64,000 nt of DNA from Aurantiacibacter sp. D1-12 (lineage in GTDB: Bacteria > Pseudomonadota > Alphaproteobacteria > Sphingomonadales > Sphingomonadaceae), in contig NZ_JAPJZJ010000005.1 of assembly GCF_028858515.1 (NCBI RefSeq), positions 62,001 through 126,000 on the forward strand, written 5' to 3'. A program made the position numbers and the translations under genes. Positions within the stretch are counted from its first letter, which is position 1. Every line of letters starts with the position of its first letter. The notes under the pieces were generated by a model. The model was not told the origin of the DNA and searched no databases. It worked only from the letters and a program-made list of their open reading frames with translations. Below are positions 32,184-40,406 of the stretch, one piece after another.

Positions 32184-33653
32184 TTACTTCTTGTTCAACA
32201 AATTCTGGAGATCGGGCGGGAGACCTGCGCCACCACTACCGCCAGGCAGTCCGGGCATCCCGCCGGGAGCGCCGCCACCGGGCATTCCCGGCATGCCGCC
32301 CCCGCCGCCGAACATGGCGGCAAGGCCTTTCAGGCCGCCCATTTTCTTGATCTGCTTCATCGCGCGACCCATTTCCTGGTGCATCTTGAGGATCTTGTTG
32401 ACCTCTTGCACGCTGGTGCCGCTGCCAGCCGCCACGCGCTTTTTGCGCTTGGCGTTGAGCAGCTGCGGATGGGTGCGTTCCTTCTTGGTCATGGAGCCGA
32501 TGATGGCATCCATGTGAAGCAGAACCTTGTCGTCCATGTCGGCATTGGCCATCGCGGCCTTGGCCTTCTTCATGCCTGGCATCATGCCTGCCAGCATGCC
32601 GAGGCCGCCCATGTTCTGCATCTGCTGAAGCTGTTTGCGCAGGTCGTTCATATCGAACTTGCCTGCCATCATCTTCTTGGCGAGCTCTTCGGCGTCTTCC
32701 GCCTTGATCGTCTCCGCCGCCTTTTCGACTAGCGAAACGACATCGCCCATGCCGAGGATGCGATCGGCAACACGCGCCGGGTGGAAACGCTCGATCGCGT
32801 CGAGCTTTTCGCCAGTGCCTGCAAACTTGATCGGCTTGCCCGTGACAGCGCGCATCGAAAGCGCCGCGCCGCCGCGCGCATCGCCATCCATACGGGTGAG
32901 CACGACGCCGGTCAGCGGAACTTCATCGGTGAAGCTCTGCGCGACGTTCACCGCGTCCTGACCTGTCAGGCTGTCGACAACGAGCAGCACTTCTGCAGGA
33001 TCGGATGCGCCCGCGACAGCCTTCATTTCGGCCATCAGCGCTTCGTCGACATGCAGGCGGCCTGCGGTGTCGAGCAGCAGCACGTCGATATTTTGCAGCT
33101 TTGCCGCGTTCAGCGCGCGCTTGGCGATGTCGACCGGCTGCTGGCCGGGAACGATGGGGAGCGTTGCGACGTCCGCCTGCTCGCCCAGAACAGCCAGCTG
33201 TTCCTGCGCTGCCGGACGGTTGACGTCGAGCGAGGCCATCATGGCCTTCTTGCCTTCTTTCTCCTTCAGCAGCTTGGCGATCTTGGCGGTGCTGGTGGTT
33301 TTACCCGAACCCTGCAGGCCGACCATCATGACCACGGCTGGCGGAGTGACGTTGAAGTTGAGCGGCGATGCTTCGCCGTCCGACTCTTCACCGCCGAGCA
33401 TATCGATCAGCTCGTCATTGACAATCTTGATGACCTGCTGGCCCGGTGTGACCGATTTCAGGACTTCCTGACCAATGGCGCGCTCGGTTACGCGGTTGAT
33501 AAATTCGCGGGCGACGGGAAGCGCGACATCGGCTTCGAGCAATGCCACGCGCACTTCGCGCATGGCATCGCGCACGTCCTGTTCGTTCAATGCCCCGCGA
33601 CCGCGCAGGCGATCGAAAACATTGGTCAAACGATCAGACAGCGTATCAAACAT
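32184..33653 (-). CDS. ffh: signal recognition particle protein (Ffh)
   Basis: A 489-residue SRP GTPase that binds 4.5S RNA and signal sequences. The N domain is followed by the G domain with GLQGSGKTTSTAK, DTAGRLHVDE and TRMDGDARGGAALS. The Met-rich M domain runs from about 320 (MMAGKFDMNDLRKQLQQMQNMGG) and includes MTKKERTHP. It ends in a Gly/Pro-rich tail (MPGMPGGGAPGGMPG). GAGGAG precedes the ATG at long spacing. It heads the operon toward rplS; a candidate promoter is at 33693-33721. Confidence 0.98.
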   Translation of the reverse strand: MFDTLSDRLTNVFDRLRGRGALNEQDVRDAMREVRVALLEADVALPVAREFINRVTERAIGQEVLKSVTPGQQVIKIVNDELIDMLGGEESDGEASPLNFNVTPPAVVMMVGLQGSGKTTSTAKIAKLLKEKEGKKAMMASLDVNRPAAQEQLAVLGEQADVATLPIVPGQQPVDIAKRALNAAKLQNIDVLLLDTAGRLHVDEALMAEMKAVAGASDPAEVLLVVDSLTGQDAVNVAQSFTDEVPLTGVVLTRMDGDARGGAALSMRAVTGKPIKFAGTGEKLDAIERFHPARVADRILGMGDVVSLVEKAAETIKAEDAEELAKKMMAGKFDMNDLRKQLQQMQNMGGLGMLAGMMPGMKKAKAAMANADMDDKVLLHMDAIIGSMTKKERTHPQLLNAKRKKRVAAGSGTSVQEVNKILKMHQEMGRAMKQIKKMGGLKGLAAMFGGGGGMPGMPGGGAPGGMPGLPGGSGGAGLPPDLQNLLNKK

Positions 33654-33962
33654 GCGCGTCTCTACTCCTCAATTTGGACATCCCACCCGGCCCATATGGG
33701 TAGAGGGAAGCCAAATGCCAAAAACGCCGGCGGACGAGAACTCGTCGGCCAGCGTGAGCCCGAAACCTTGGGCCCGCTCAATAATCGTGCCGCAGAATAC
33801 CACGGCGGTGTTCAGAACATCCATCGCGTCGGATTTCGGTTCAGGGTGGAAGCGAAAATGGTGGAGTGCGAGAACCGGAGCGCAGCGGGCATCAAGCCCG
33901 TGAGCACCGGAAGCGCAGCGATCCGCCATTTGCAGCCCGCCCTGGGCCGAAAGACGATGCGA
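33654..33962. other. spacer between the tRNA-Ala gene and ffh; no convincing gene
   Basis: This 309-bp stretch has open frames on both strands but none with a recognisable protein, a good start signal or conserved features. On the minus strand TTGGCA (33721-33716) and CATATG (33698-33693) are 17 bp apart, a plausible ffh promoter. The remainder probably holds the tRNA 3' flank. Confidence 0.5.
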
Positions 33963-34038
33963 TGGTGGAGCCTAGCGGGATCGAACCGCTGACCTCAACA
34001 CTGCCAGTGTTGCGCTCTCCCAGCTGAGCTAAGGCCCC
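33963..34038 (-). tRNA. tRNA-Ala (anticodon GGC)
   Basis: A 76-nt cloverleaf with encoded CCA. The acceptor stem GGGGCCT pairs with AGGCTCC and contains the G3:U70 wobble pair, the alanine identity element. The D arm is GCTC-AGCTGGGA-GAGC, the anticodon stem CAACA/TGTTG with loop CTGGCAG (anticodon GGC), and the T arm contains GGTTCGATCC. Confidence 0.98.
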
Positions 34039-34123
34039 GTATCCATCGATGTCTGCACCCCGTTAGGAGTGCGGAGTGGCCCTTTATGCCTGAGTGGCGT
34101 GAGAGGCAACCCCTTTTGTTTTT

Positions 34124-34400
34124 CGAAGCCGCCTCCGCGGCTTCGTCCTCGCTAGATGTATTGCTTGTTTAGCCTCAAGCGCCGGCGGTCGCGTCCGCTC
34201 CCTTAGGCTTCCGCCCTACCGGGCGGCGCGCAGTCGCGCGCTGTCGGTCGCTAGTCGCGCCCGATTCCAGCGCAGGACAGCTACCGTGTCGCGGAGCTCG
34301 CTCGGCGCCTAGCCGAGGGCAAGGGCGACTGCCCGCCCGCAGCGGGCGCGCAGCGAAGCGGAGCGCGTCTAGCGAGGACGCATCGACGGAGGTCGATGCG
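34124..34400. repeat. BIME-like element: two inverted hairpin units flanking a GC-rich core
   Basis: At each end is the same architecture pointing inward: a 9-bp perfect stem with loop CTCC followed at once by TCCTCGCTAGA. On the plus strand these are at 34124-34145 and 34146-34156; on the minus strand at 34400-34379 and 34378-34368. The stems differ in sequence (CGAAGCCGC and CGCATCGAC) while loop and flank are identical, so the structure is conserved rather than the arm sequence. The core is very GC-rich with further small palindromes and has no convincing gene. This fits a REP-type non-autonomous element. Confidence 0.65.
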
Positions 34401-34414
34401 CAACACAAGTGGCC

Positions 34415-34747
34415 TTAATTATCATCTTCCTTGCCATCAGAGGCATCAGCGGTATCGACACCAAGGTCGTCATCGCCGCCAAGGTCAACGTCATTGTCCG
34501 GCGAATCGTCATCTTCATCGATATCGTCCAGATCATCATCGGCGAGATCGGAATCCTTCTCGTCGTCTTTCTTCTTCTTGTCGTCCTGTTCGTCGAACGG
34601 GATCGGCTGCTTGGACTTGAGCACAGGCTCCGGCGTCCATTCGTTGCCGCATTCGATGCAGGTGACCGGGTCTTCATTGCCCAGGTCATAAAAGCGTTCA
34701 CCGCATTTGGGGCAGCTGCGCTTGGTACCCCATTCTGGCTTGACCAT
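34415..34747 (-). CDS. TIGR02300-family zinc-ribbon protein with acidic tail
   Basis: A 110-residue protein. The N-terminal zinc ribbon has two CxxC pairs (CPKCGERFYDLGNEDPVTCIECG), including the FYDL and DPVTC pieces typical of the TIGR02300 family found in alphaproteobacteria. From about residue 50 the protein is a Lys/Asp-rich, then almost pure Asp/Glu tail, likely disordered. Function is unknown; a nucleic-acid- or protein-binding role is possible. It is divergent from aroA, its usual neighbour. Confidence 0.88.
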   Translation of the reverse strand: MVKPEWGTKRSCPKCGERFYDLGNEDPVTCIECGNEWTPEPVLKSKQPIPFDEQDDKKKKDDEKDSDLADDDLDDIDEDDDSPDNDVDLGGDDDLGVDTADASDGKEDDN

Positions 34748-34896
34748 TTCGTTGTGTCCTTAATCCATCCGGAGAGCTTCTCCGGGAAATTCGTATGCGA
34801 TTGCCGATAGTGCGGAATCACGAGCGGGCGCGCCTTGCCATAGGGCACACCCCCTGTCAAAGCGCCGATGAGAGACGCGATCAAATAGGTAGCCCG

Positions 34897-36237
34897 TTGA
34901 GCCATTCCAACACCCCCTCCCCCAAACGCTTTGCAAGCAGCGGCGCGCTGACCGGGCGGATCGCTGTGCCGGGCGACAAATCTATCAGCCACCGTTCGCT
35001 AATGCTGGGTGCGCTGGCGGTAGGCGAAACGCGGGTTTCCGGTCTGCTGGAAGGCGAAGACGTACTCGCTACTGCCGCCGCCATGCAAGCGATGGGGGCA
35101 ACGATCAATCGCGGTAATGACGGCACATGGGGCATTCACGGCGTGGGTGTCGGATCGCTGCTCCAGCCCGAGCAGGCGCTCAACATGGGAAACAGCGGCA
35201 CAAGCACGCGGCTGCTGATGGGCCTTGTCGCCAGCCACCCGATCCGCGCGGCCTTCACTGGCGATGCCAGCCTTTCCAATCGACCGATGGGCCGTGTGAT
35301 TACTCCGCTCAGCCAAATGGGCGCGAGCTTCGAAGCAAGCCCCGGTGGCACCCTCCCGCTGATGCTGCGCGGTATCTCGCCCGCAGTACCGATCACTTAC
35401 CGCCTCCCCGTTGCAAGTGCACAGGTGAAGAGCGCCGTTCTGCTCGCAGGTCTCAATACCGCTGGCATCACCCGCGTGATTGAGCCAGTGCCGACGCGCG
35501 ACCACTCAGAGCGCATGCTGCGCGGCTTTGGTGCCAAGCTGGAAGTTGGCGAGGAGAACGGTGAGCGCGTTATCGAAATTCACGGTGAGGCTGATCTTCA
35601 GCCGCAGACCATTACTGTGCCGGGCGATCCTTCGTCCGCCGCCTTTTTCACCGTCGCCGCATTGCTGGTACCGGGCAGCGACCTTGTGATCGAAAATGTC
35701 GGTCTCAACCCCACACGCGCTGCGCTGTTCGATGTGCTGCGCGATATGGGCGGAAGCATCGAGGAGCTGGACCGGCGCGAGGTCGGAGGCGAGCCGGTCG
35801 CGGACTTGCGTGTGAAGCATTCAGCACTCACCGGGGTGGAAGTCGATCCCGCAGTCGTTCCCGCAATGGTCGACGAATTCCCGATCCTTTTCGTCGCTGC
35901 TTCGCTTGCCCAAGGCACCACAATCACTCGCGGCCTCGAAGAATTGCGCGTCAAGGAAAGCGACCGCCTTGCCGCGATGGCTGCCGCGCTGACTCTGGCA
36001 GGTGCGAAGGTGGAAGAGTACGGCGACGGACTGGTGATCGAAGGCACCGGAGGCGATCCGCTCCCTGGCACGGCAGACGACACCTGCGTGACCACCCATC
36101 TCGACCACCGCATCGCCATGAGCATGGCCGTGGCGGGTCTTGCCAGCGACAACGGTGTGGAAGTGGACGATACCGCGCCAATTGCGACCAGTTTTCCGAC
36201 CTTTGAAACACTACTTGCAGACGCTACCTCTGGCTGA
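34897..36237 (+). CDS. aroA: 3-phosphoshikimate 1-carboxyvinyltransferase (EPSP synthase)
   Basis: A 446-residue shikimate-pathway enzyme joining PEP and shikimate-3-phosphate. PGDKSISHRSLM, GNSGTSTRLLMG, DPSSAAFF and the late LDHRIAMS are all present. TTG at 34897 is preferred: it gives MSHSNTPSPKRF, the usual type of N-terminus, and has AGG upstream. An in-frame ATG at 34795 would add 34 atypical residues over the divergent promoter. The sequence looks like a class II-type alphaproteobacterial EPSP synthase. It heads a plus-strand run with DUF411, a small membrane protein and cmk. Confidence 0.95.
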   Translation: MSHSNTPSPKRFASSGALTGRIAVPGDKSISHRSLMLGALAVGETRVSGLLEGEDVLATAAAMQAMGATINRGNDGTWGIHGVGVGSLLQPEQALNMGNSGTSTRLLMGLVASHPIRAAFTGDASLSNRPMGRVITPLSQMGASFEASPGGTLPLMLRGISPAVPITYRLPVASAQVKSAVLLAGLNTAGITRVIEPVPTRDHSERMLRGFGAKLEVGEENGERVIEIHGEADLQPQTITVPGDPSSAAFFTVAALLVPGSDLVIENVGLNPTRAALFDVLRDMGGSIEELDRREVGGEPVADLRVKHSALTGVEVDPAVVPAMVDEFPILFVAASLAQGTTITRGLEELRVKESDRLAAMAAALTLAGAKVEEYGDGLVIEGTGGDPLPGTADDTCVTTHLDHRIAMSMAVAGLASDNGVEVDDTAPIATSFPTFETLLADATSG

Positions 36238-36263
36238 ACCCCATTCAAACGGAGACCTAACCC

Positions 36264-36713
36264 ATGATCCGCCGCTTTATCGCCCCCGCCTTGCTCACCC
36301 TCGCCGCGTGCTCCAGCGCGGTGCAGGCCGCAACATACGAGATGTTCCGAGATCCCAATTGCGGCTGCTGCGAGCAGTGGGCCGACCATGTCCGCAGCGA
36401 AAACGAAGTAACTGTCAGCGAAGTCGAGACTGCGCAGATAAACGCGGTCAAGACATCCAATGGCGTGCCGCAGGACCTTTGGAGCTGTCACACAGTGCTG
36501 GTCGATGGCTACGTAATCGAAGGCCACGTGCCCGCCGAACAGATCGCCCGACTGCTCGAAGAACGCCCCGCCGGCGTGCGCGGCCTCGCCGTTCCGGGCA
36601 TGCCCGTCGGTTCTCCCGGCATGGAAATGGGTGACCGTGTGGACGCCTATGACGTGATTGCCTTCACCGATACCGGCGAGCGCTACGTTTTCGCGAGCTA
36701 CGGCGCTTCGTGA
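36264..36713 (+). CDS. DUF411-family exported metal-binding protein
   Basis: A 149-residue protein with a signal peptide (RRFIAPALLTLAACSSAVQAA; the LAAC could also be a lipobox). Family features are the CGCC motif in DPNCGCCEQW, the SCHTVLVDGYVIEGHVPA segment and the late AYDVIAF. DUF411 proteins bind copper or other metals and are often linked to metal resistance. It lies 26 bp after aroA and overlaps the next gene by 4 bp. Confidence 0.88.
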   Translation: MIRRFIAPALLTLAACSSAVQAATYEMFRDPNCGCCEQWADHVRSENEVTVSEVETAQINAVKTSNGVPQDLWSCHTVLVDGYVIEGHVPAEQIARLLEERPAGVRGLAVPGMPVGSPGMEMGDRVDAYDVIAFTDTGERYVFASYGAS

Positions 36714-36985
36714 ACACACCGCTCGACATCTATTCGATCATCGGTTTCATCGGTACAGCCTGCATTATCGGGGCCTATTTCTACCTGACTGCGGTCGAGA
36801 AGCCGAACCCGTGGGTACTCCACGGCACCAACCTGACAGGCGCCGCTCTGCTCACCATTTCGCTGCTGGTGCACACCAATTGGCCGAGCCTTGTGCTTGA
36901 GGGTTTCTGGGCGGCGATTGCGCTGTGGGGGCTTTGGAAGGCGTGGTCCGCGCATCAAAAGCGCGCTGAGGAGAGCCAACCATGA
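36710..36985 (+). CDS. small CBU_0592-like membrane protein
   Basis: A 91-residue protein starting with GTG in a 4-bp overlap with DUF411, and overlapping cmk by 4 bp. Three hydrophobic segments are visible: IYSIIGFIGTACIIGAYFYLTAV, LTGAALLTISLLVH and GFWAAIALWGLWKAW. The pattern IG..cIIGAYFY...N..GA.L..S matches the CBU_0592 family from memory. Function is unknown. Tight overlaps show it is part of the aroA-cmk transcript. Confidence 0.7.
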   Translation: MNTPLDIYSIIGFIGTACIIGAYFYLTAVEKPNPWVLHGTNLTGAALLTISLLVHTNWPSLVLEGFWAAIALWGLWKAWSAHQKRAEESQP

Positions 36986-37605
36986 TCATCGCCGTCGACG
37001 GGCCTACCGCCTCGGGTAAAGGTACGATCGCCAAGGCGCTCGCCGCGCATTTTGGCCTGCCGCACCTCGACACGGGCCTGCTTTACCGCGCGGTGGGCAA
37101 GCAGGTTGCCATCAATGGCGGCGATCCGGATTCTCCCGATGACGCGCTGGCAGCAACCACCTTTCCCGATAGCCTGCTCGATGATCCCGAGCTGCGCAGC
37201 GAGGCGACCGGCGGCCTTGCGAGCCGTGTCTCGGTCCATCCGGCAGTGCGCCAGGCGCTATTCGAGCGGCAGCGCGCGTTCGCCATGCAGGATGGCGGCG
37301 CTGTGCTCGACGGTCGTGATATCGGCACCGTCGTTGCGACCGATGCCGATGTGAAGCTGTTCATCACCGCCAGCGTGCAAGCGAGGGCGAAGCGTCGCTG
37401 GCTGGAAATGCAGGGCAGGGAAATGGAAATCACGCTTGATGCAATCGAGCAGGACATTGCCGCCCGCGATGCGCGAGATACCACGCGCAAGGATGCGCCG
37501 TTGCGGATTGCCGAAGGTGCGCTGGTGATAGACACCACTGCTCTCGGCAAGGATGAGGCGATTGCGGCTGCGATTGCGGCTGTTGAGGCTGCCAAGGCCT
37601 CCTGA
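36982..37605 (+). CDS. cmk: cytidylate kinase
   Basis: A 207-residue (d)CMP kinase. The P-loop is IAVDGPTASGKGTIAKALA; HLDTGLLYRAVG and DGRDIGTVVATDADVKLFITA are characteristic. It starts at ATG 36982, overlapping the previous gene by 4 bp. The aroA-cmk-rpsA order is widely conserved; here a DUF411 and a membrane-protein gene intervene, and a minus-strand gene separates cmk from rpsA. Confidence 0.97.
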   Translation: MIIAVDGPTASGKGTIAKALAAHFGLPHLDTGLLYRAVGKQVAINGGDPDSPDDALAATTFPDSLLDDPELRSEATGGLASRVSVHPAVRQALFERQRAFAMQDGGAVLDGRDIGTVVATDADVKLFITASVQARAKRRWLEMQGREMEITLDAIEQDIAARDARDTTRKDAPLRIAEGALVIDTTALGKDEAIAAAIAAVEAAKAS

Positions 37606-37612
37606 CCAGACC

Positions 37613-38122
37613 TTACTCCGCCGGTTGCGGCTCCATCAGGCTGTGGACCTCTGCCTTGAGCCCCTTGGCCAGCCCAAGCGCCCACAAACCCTCAACCGCC
37701 ATGAACAGTGGTCCGTGCAGCAATCCGCGCAGGTCATCGACGAAGGCAGGTTTGCGCCCTTCCCAGTGGTGACCGAGGAACTGGAACGCCCAGCCCACTA
37801 CGAAGAGGCCGATACCTCCGCCAATCCACGCGGTGGTGGAGACTGCGGCAATTTGCACACCCACGGCATAGAACAGCGCCAGCAGAACGGTCATCATCAA
37901 ACCGGCCTTGGTGTCGAGCTGGAGATACCAGACGGCGGCTAGCACATTCACGATAAGCGCCGGAGTGGCCGCCACGCCCAGCAACGGCACCATGAAAACC
38001 GGTCGCGCGAGCAATACATCAATCGCCAGCACGATCATGGGAACGCCGACGGCATGGGTCAGCACATTGCGACGGTCACGGTGATATTCGCCGTAATTGG
38101 CGAGAGTCTGTGCAAGTGTCAT
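37613..38122 (-). CDS. Mpo1/DUF962-family membrane protein
   Basis: A 169-residue protein with about four transmembrane segments. The family motifs are NYGEYHRDRRNVLTHAVGVP near the N-terminus and QFLGHHWEGRKPAFVDDLRGLLHGPLFM near the C-terminus, with conserved His residues. Yeast Mpo1 is an Fe(II)-dependent dioxygenase for alpha-oxidation of 2-hydroxy fatty acids, so a similar role in sphingolipid or 2-hydroxy fatty acid metabolism is plausible in Sphingomonadales. It converges with cmk (7-bp gap). Confidence 0.85.
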   Translation of the reverse strand: MTLAQTLANYGEYHRDRRNVLTHAVGVPMIVLAIDVLLARPVFMVPLLGVAATPALIVNVLAAVWYLQLDTKAGLMMTVLLALFYAVGVQIAAVSTTAWIGGGIGLFVVGWAFQFLGHHWEGRKPAFVDDLRGLLHGPLFMAVEGLWALGLAKGLKAEVHSLMEPQPAE

Positions 38123-38600
38123 TTCACTTTCCTACACGCAAAATGCGCTGGCAGGAAATGCGCATATGGAAAAACCGCCCCGCCGCTGTCCTGTCAAAGT
38201 GTCAACTTCGCCCTTGACCGTGTGTCCCGCGCAATTCTGCCAATTATGCGGATTTGGCGGCATCGTCACGATGTCAACTTCGTCAATTTTGTGGCTGGCG
38301 AAAACGACCAGGCCGATTCCTTCGCCAAGACACTGTAACAGGTGTAACAGGTTAGCCTTGGTAAGATCCGCGGCACGCCTGCACGCCCCACCCCATTTCG
38401 CTTGCCTTTCCCCTCCGTATCGCCTAGGCGCGCGCCCGTCTCTTGCATCACTGGATGTACATGGACCCGGGCGGTGGCATTCGGCTTCGCACGGAATTCG
38501 GCCTCTTGCCCCGTACACCTTTGCAATGGTGCGAAGGAGACGGACCAAGACCCGGGGAAAACCCGTGGCCGGTAGCAAATGTGAACAGGAACTCTAACCT
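38123..38600 (+). promoter_or_regulatory. long upstream region of rpsA with candidate promoter
   Basis: This 478-bp region holds no convincing gene. A candidate promoter is TTGCCT (38402-38407), a 17-bp spacer and TAGGCG (38425-38430) followed by CGCGCCC. It shares CGCTTGC-C-TTTCCCC with the rpsF promoter. That gives a leader of about 165 nt, room for autoregulation by S1. GTAACAG is repeated twice at about 38335-38352. AGGA precedes the rpsA ATG. Confidence 0.45.
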
Positions 38601-40307
38601 ATGGCAACTTCTGCCAATCCAAGCCGCGACGATTTCGCGGCAATGCTCGACGAACAGCTCGGTGGAGCTGATGGCGGTTTCGAAGGCCGCGTCGTCAAGG
38701 GCACCGTGACCTCTATCGAAAATGGCATGGCCATCATCGATGTCGGCCTCAAGAGCGAAGGCCGCGTAAACCTCAAAGAATTCGAACGTGGCGATGACGC
38801 GCACGGCCTCGAAATCGGCAGCGAAGTCGAAGTCTTCGTTGACCGTGTCGAGAATGCCGACGGCGAAGCCATGCTCAGCCGCGACCGCGCGCGCCGCGAA
38901 GCCGCCTGGGACAAGCTGGAAAGCGAATTTGGCGAAAACTCCCGCGTGGAAGGCCGCATCTTCGGCCGCGTGAAGGGTGGCTTCACCGTCGATCTCGACG
39001 GCGCCGTGGCCTTCCTCCCCGGTTCGCAGGTCGATATCCGCCCTGTGCGCGACGTCACTCCGTTGATGGACATGCCGCAGCCGTTCCAGATCCTGAAGAT
39101 GGACCGTCGCCGTGGCAACATCGTCGTTTCGCGTCGTGCAGTTCTCGAAGAGACGCGTGCGGAACAGCGCAGCGAACTGATCGACAAGCTGGCTGAAGGC
39201 CAGATCACCGATGGTGTCGTGAAAAACATCACCGATTACGGTGCCTTCGTCGACCTCGGCGGTATCGACGGCCTGCTGCATGTCACCGACATGAGCTACA
39301 AGCGCGTCAACCACCCGAGCGAAGTGATCGAGATCGGCCAGACCGTGACTGTCCAGATCATCCGCATCAATTCCGATACGCAGCGTATCTCGCTGGGCAT
39401 GAAGCAGCTGGAAAGCGATCCGTGGGAAGGCGTTGGCGCCAAGTATCCGGTCGGCGCGAAGGTCACCGGCCAGGTCACCAACATCACCGAATACGGCGCA
39501 TTCGTGGAACTGGAAGCCGGCATCGAAGGCCTCGTCCACGTTTCCGAAATGAGCTGGACGAAGAAAAACGTCCATCCGGGTAAGATCGTCTCGACCTCAC
39601 AGGAAGTCGAAGTGATGGTTCTGGAAGTGGATGCCGAAAAGCGTCGCATCAGCCTTGGTCTCAAGCAGGCCCAGCGCAACCCGTGGGAAGAGTTCGCCGA
39701 AGCGAACCCGGTTGGCGCAACGGTTACCGGTGAAGTCAAGAACGCGACCGAATTCGGTCTGTTCATCGGCCTTCCGGGCGACGTCGACGGCATGGTCCAC
39801 ATGTCCGACATCGCATGGGGCATCTCGGGTGAAGACGCCCTCGCCCTGCACCGCAAGGGTGAAGAGGTTCAGGCCGTTGTTCTCGATGTCGACATCGAGA
39901 AGGAACGCATCAGCCTCGGCATGAAGCAGCTCGAAAAGGGCGCACCGGCAGAAGGCGGCGCTGGCGATGCCTTGCGTCGTGGCCAGGTTGTCACCGTCAC
40001 TGTTCTCGAAGTTCGCGATGGCGGCCTCGAAGTTCAGGTTGGCGACGATGGTGCTACCGGCTTCATCAAGCGCTCGGATCTCGGCCGTGACCGTGACGAG
40101 CAGCGTCCGGACCGTTTCCAGACCGGCCAGAAGGTCGATGCCATGGTCACCGGTTTCGATCGTTCGAAGAAGCCGAACTTCTCGATCAAGGCACACCAGA
40201 TCGCCGAAGAGAAGGAAGCAGTTGCACAGTTCGGTTCGGCCGACAGCGGCGCTTCGCTCGGCGACATCCTCGGCGCCGCTCTGAAGGGCGACGACGACAA
40301 GAAGTAA
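38601..40307 (+). CDS. rpsA: 30S ribosomal protein S1
   Basis: A 568-residue S1 with six S1 (OB-fold) repeats. Repeats 1-2 bind the ribosome. The later ones show the canonical pattern GxVxxITxYGAFVDLxxGxxGLxHxSxM (GVVKNITDYGAFVDLGGIDG, GQVTNITEYGAFVELEAGIE, GEVKNATEFGLFIGLPGDVD). It unfolds and delivers mRNA to the 30S subunit. Length is normal for alphaproteobacteria. It is monocistronic, ended by a strong terminator. Confidence 0.98.
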   Translation: MATSANPSRDDFAAMLDEQLGGADGGFEGRVVKGTVTSIENGMAIIDVGLKSEGRVNLKEFERGDDAHGLEIGSEVEVFVDRVENADGEAMLSRDRARREAAWDKLESEFGENSRVEGRIFGRVKGGFTVDLDGAVAFLPGSQVDIRPVRDVTPLMDMPQPFQILKMDRRRGNIVVSRRAVLEETRAEQRSELIDKLAEGQITDGVVKNITDYGAFVDLGGIDGLLHVTDMSYKRVNHPSEVIEIGQTVTVQIIRINSDTQRISLGMKQLESDPWEGVGAKYPVGAKVTGQVTNITEYGAFVELEAGIEGLVHVSEMSWTKKNVHPGKIVSTSQEVEVMVLEVDAEKRRISLGLKQAQRNPWEEFAEANPVGATVTGEVKNATEFGLFIGLPGDVDGMVHMSDIAWGISGEDALALHRKGEEVQAVVLDVDIEKERISLGMKQLEKGAPAEGGAGDALRRGQVVTVTVLEVRDGGLEVQVGDDGATGFIKRSDLGRDRDEQRPDRFQTGQKVDAMVTGFDRSKKPNFSIKAHQIAEEKEAVAQFGSADSGASLGDILGAALKGDDDKK

Positions 40308-40337
40308 GAGCTCAGCTCTTCTTCCCGAAAGGGATCA

Positions 40338-40376
40338 GGAAAGGCCCGTCTGCGAAACCCGCAGGCGGGCCTTTCC
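40338..40376 (+). terminator. intrinsic terminator after rpsA
   Basis: GGAAAGGCCCG and CGGGCCTTTCC form an 11-bp perfect outer stem, with an inner CTGCG/CGCAG extension. The hairpin ends 31 bp before gloB. The U-run is weak (only CTTTCCT), but the stem is strong. Confidence 0.75.
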
Positions 40377-40406
40377 TACATCTGCCGGATGTGTAAGCTT
40401 GGCGGC

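Noticed and set aside
33669-33929. 86-codon minus-strand open frame between tRNA-Ala and ffh
   Set aside because: No family features and no good ribosome-binding site; overlaps equally open frames on the other strand and the likely ffh promoter.
34175-34408. 77-codon Arg/Ala-rich open frame in the GC-rich block
   Set aside because: Composition reflects the repeat element's palindromes; it begins within one of the hairpin units.
38097-38597. 166-codon open frame upstream of rpsA
   Set aside because: Low-quality sequence with no motif, no start signal, and it covers the probable rpsA promoter and leader.
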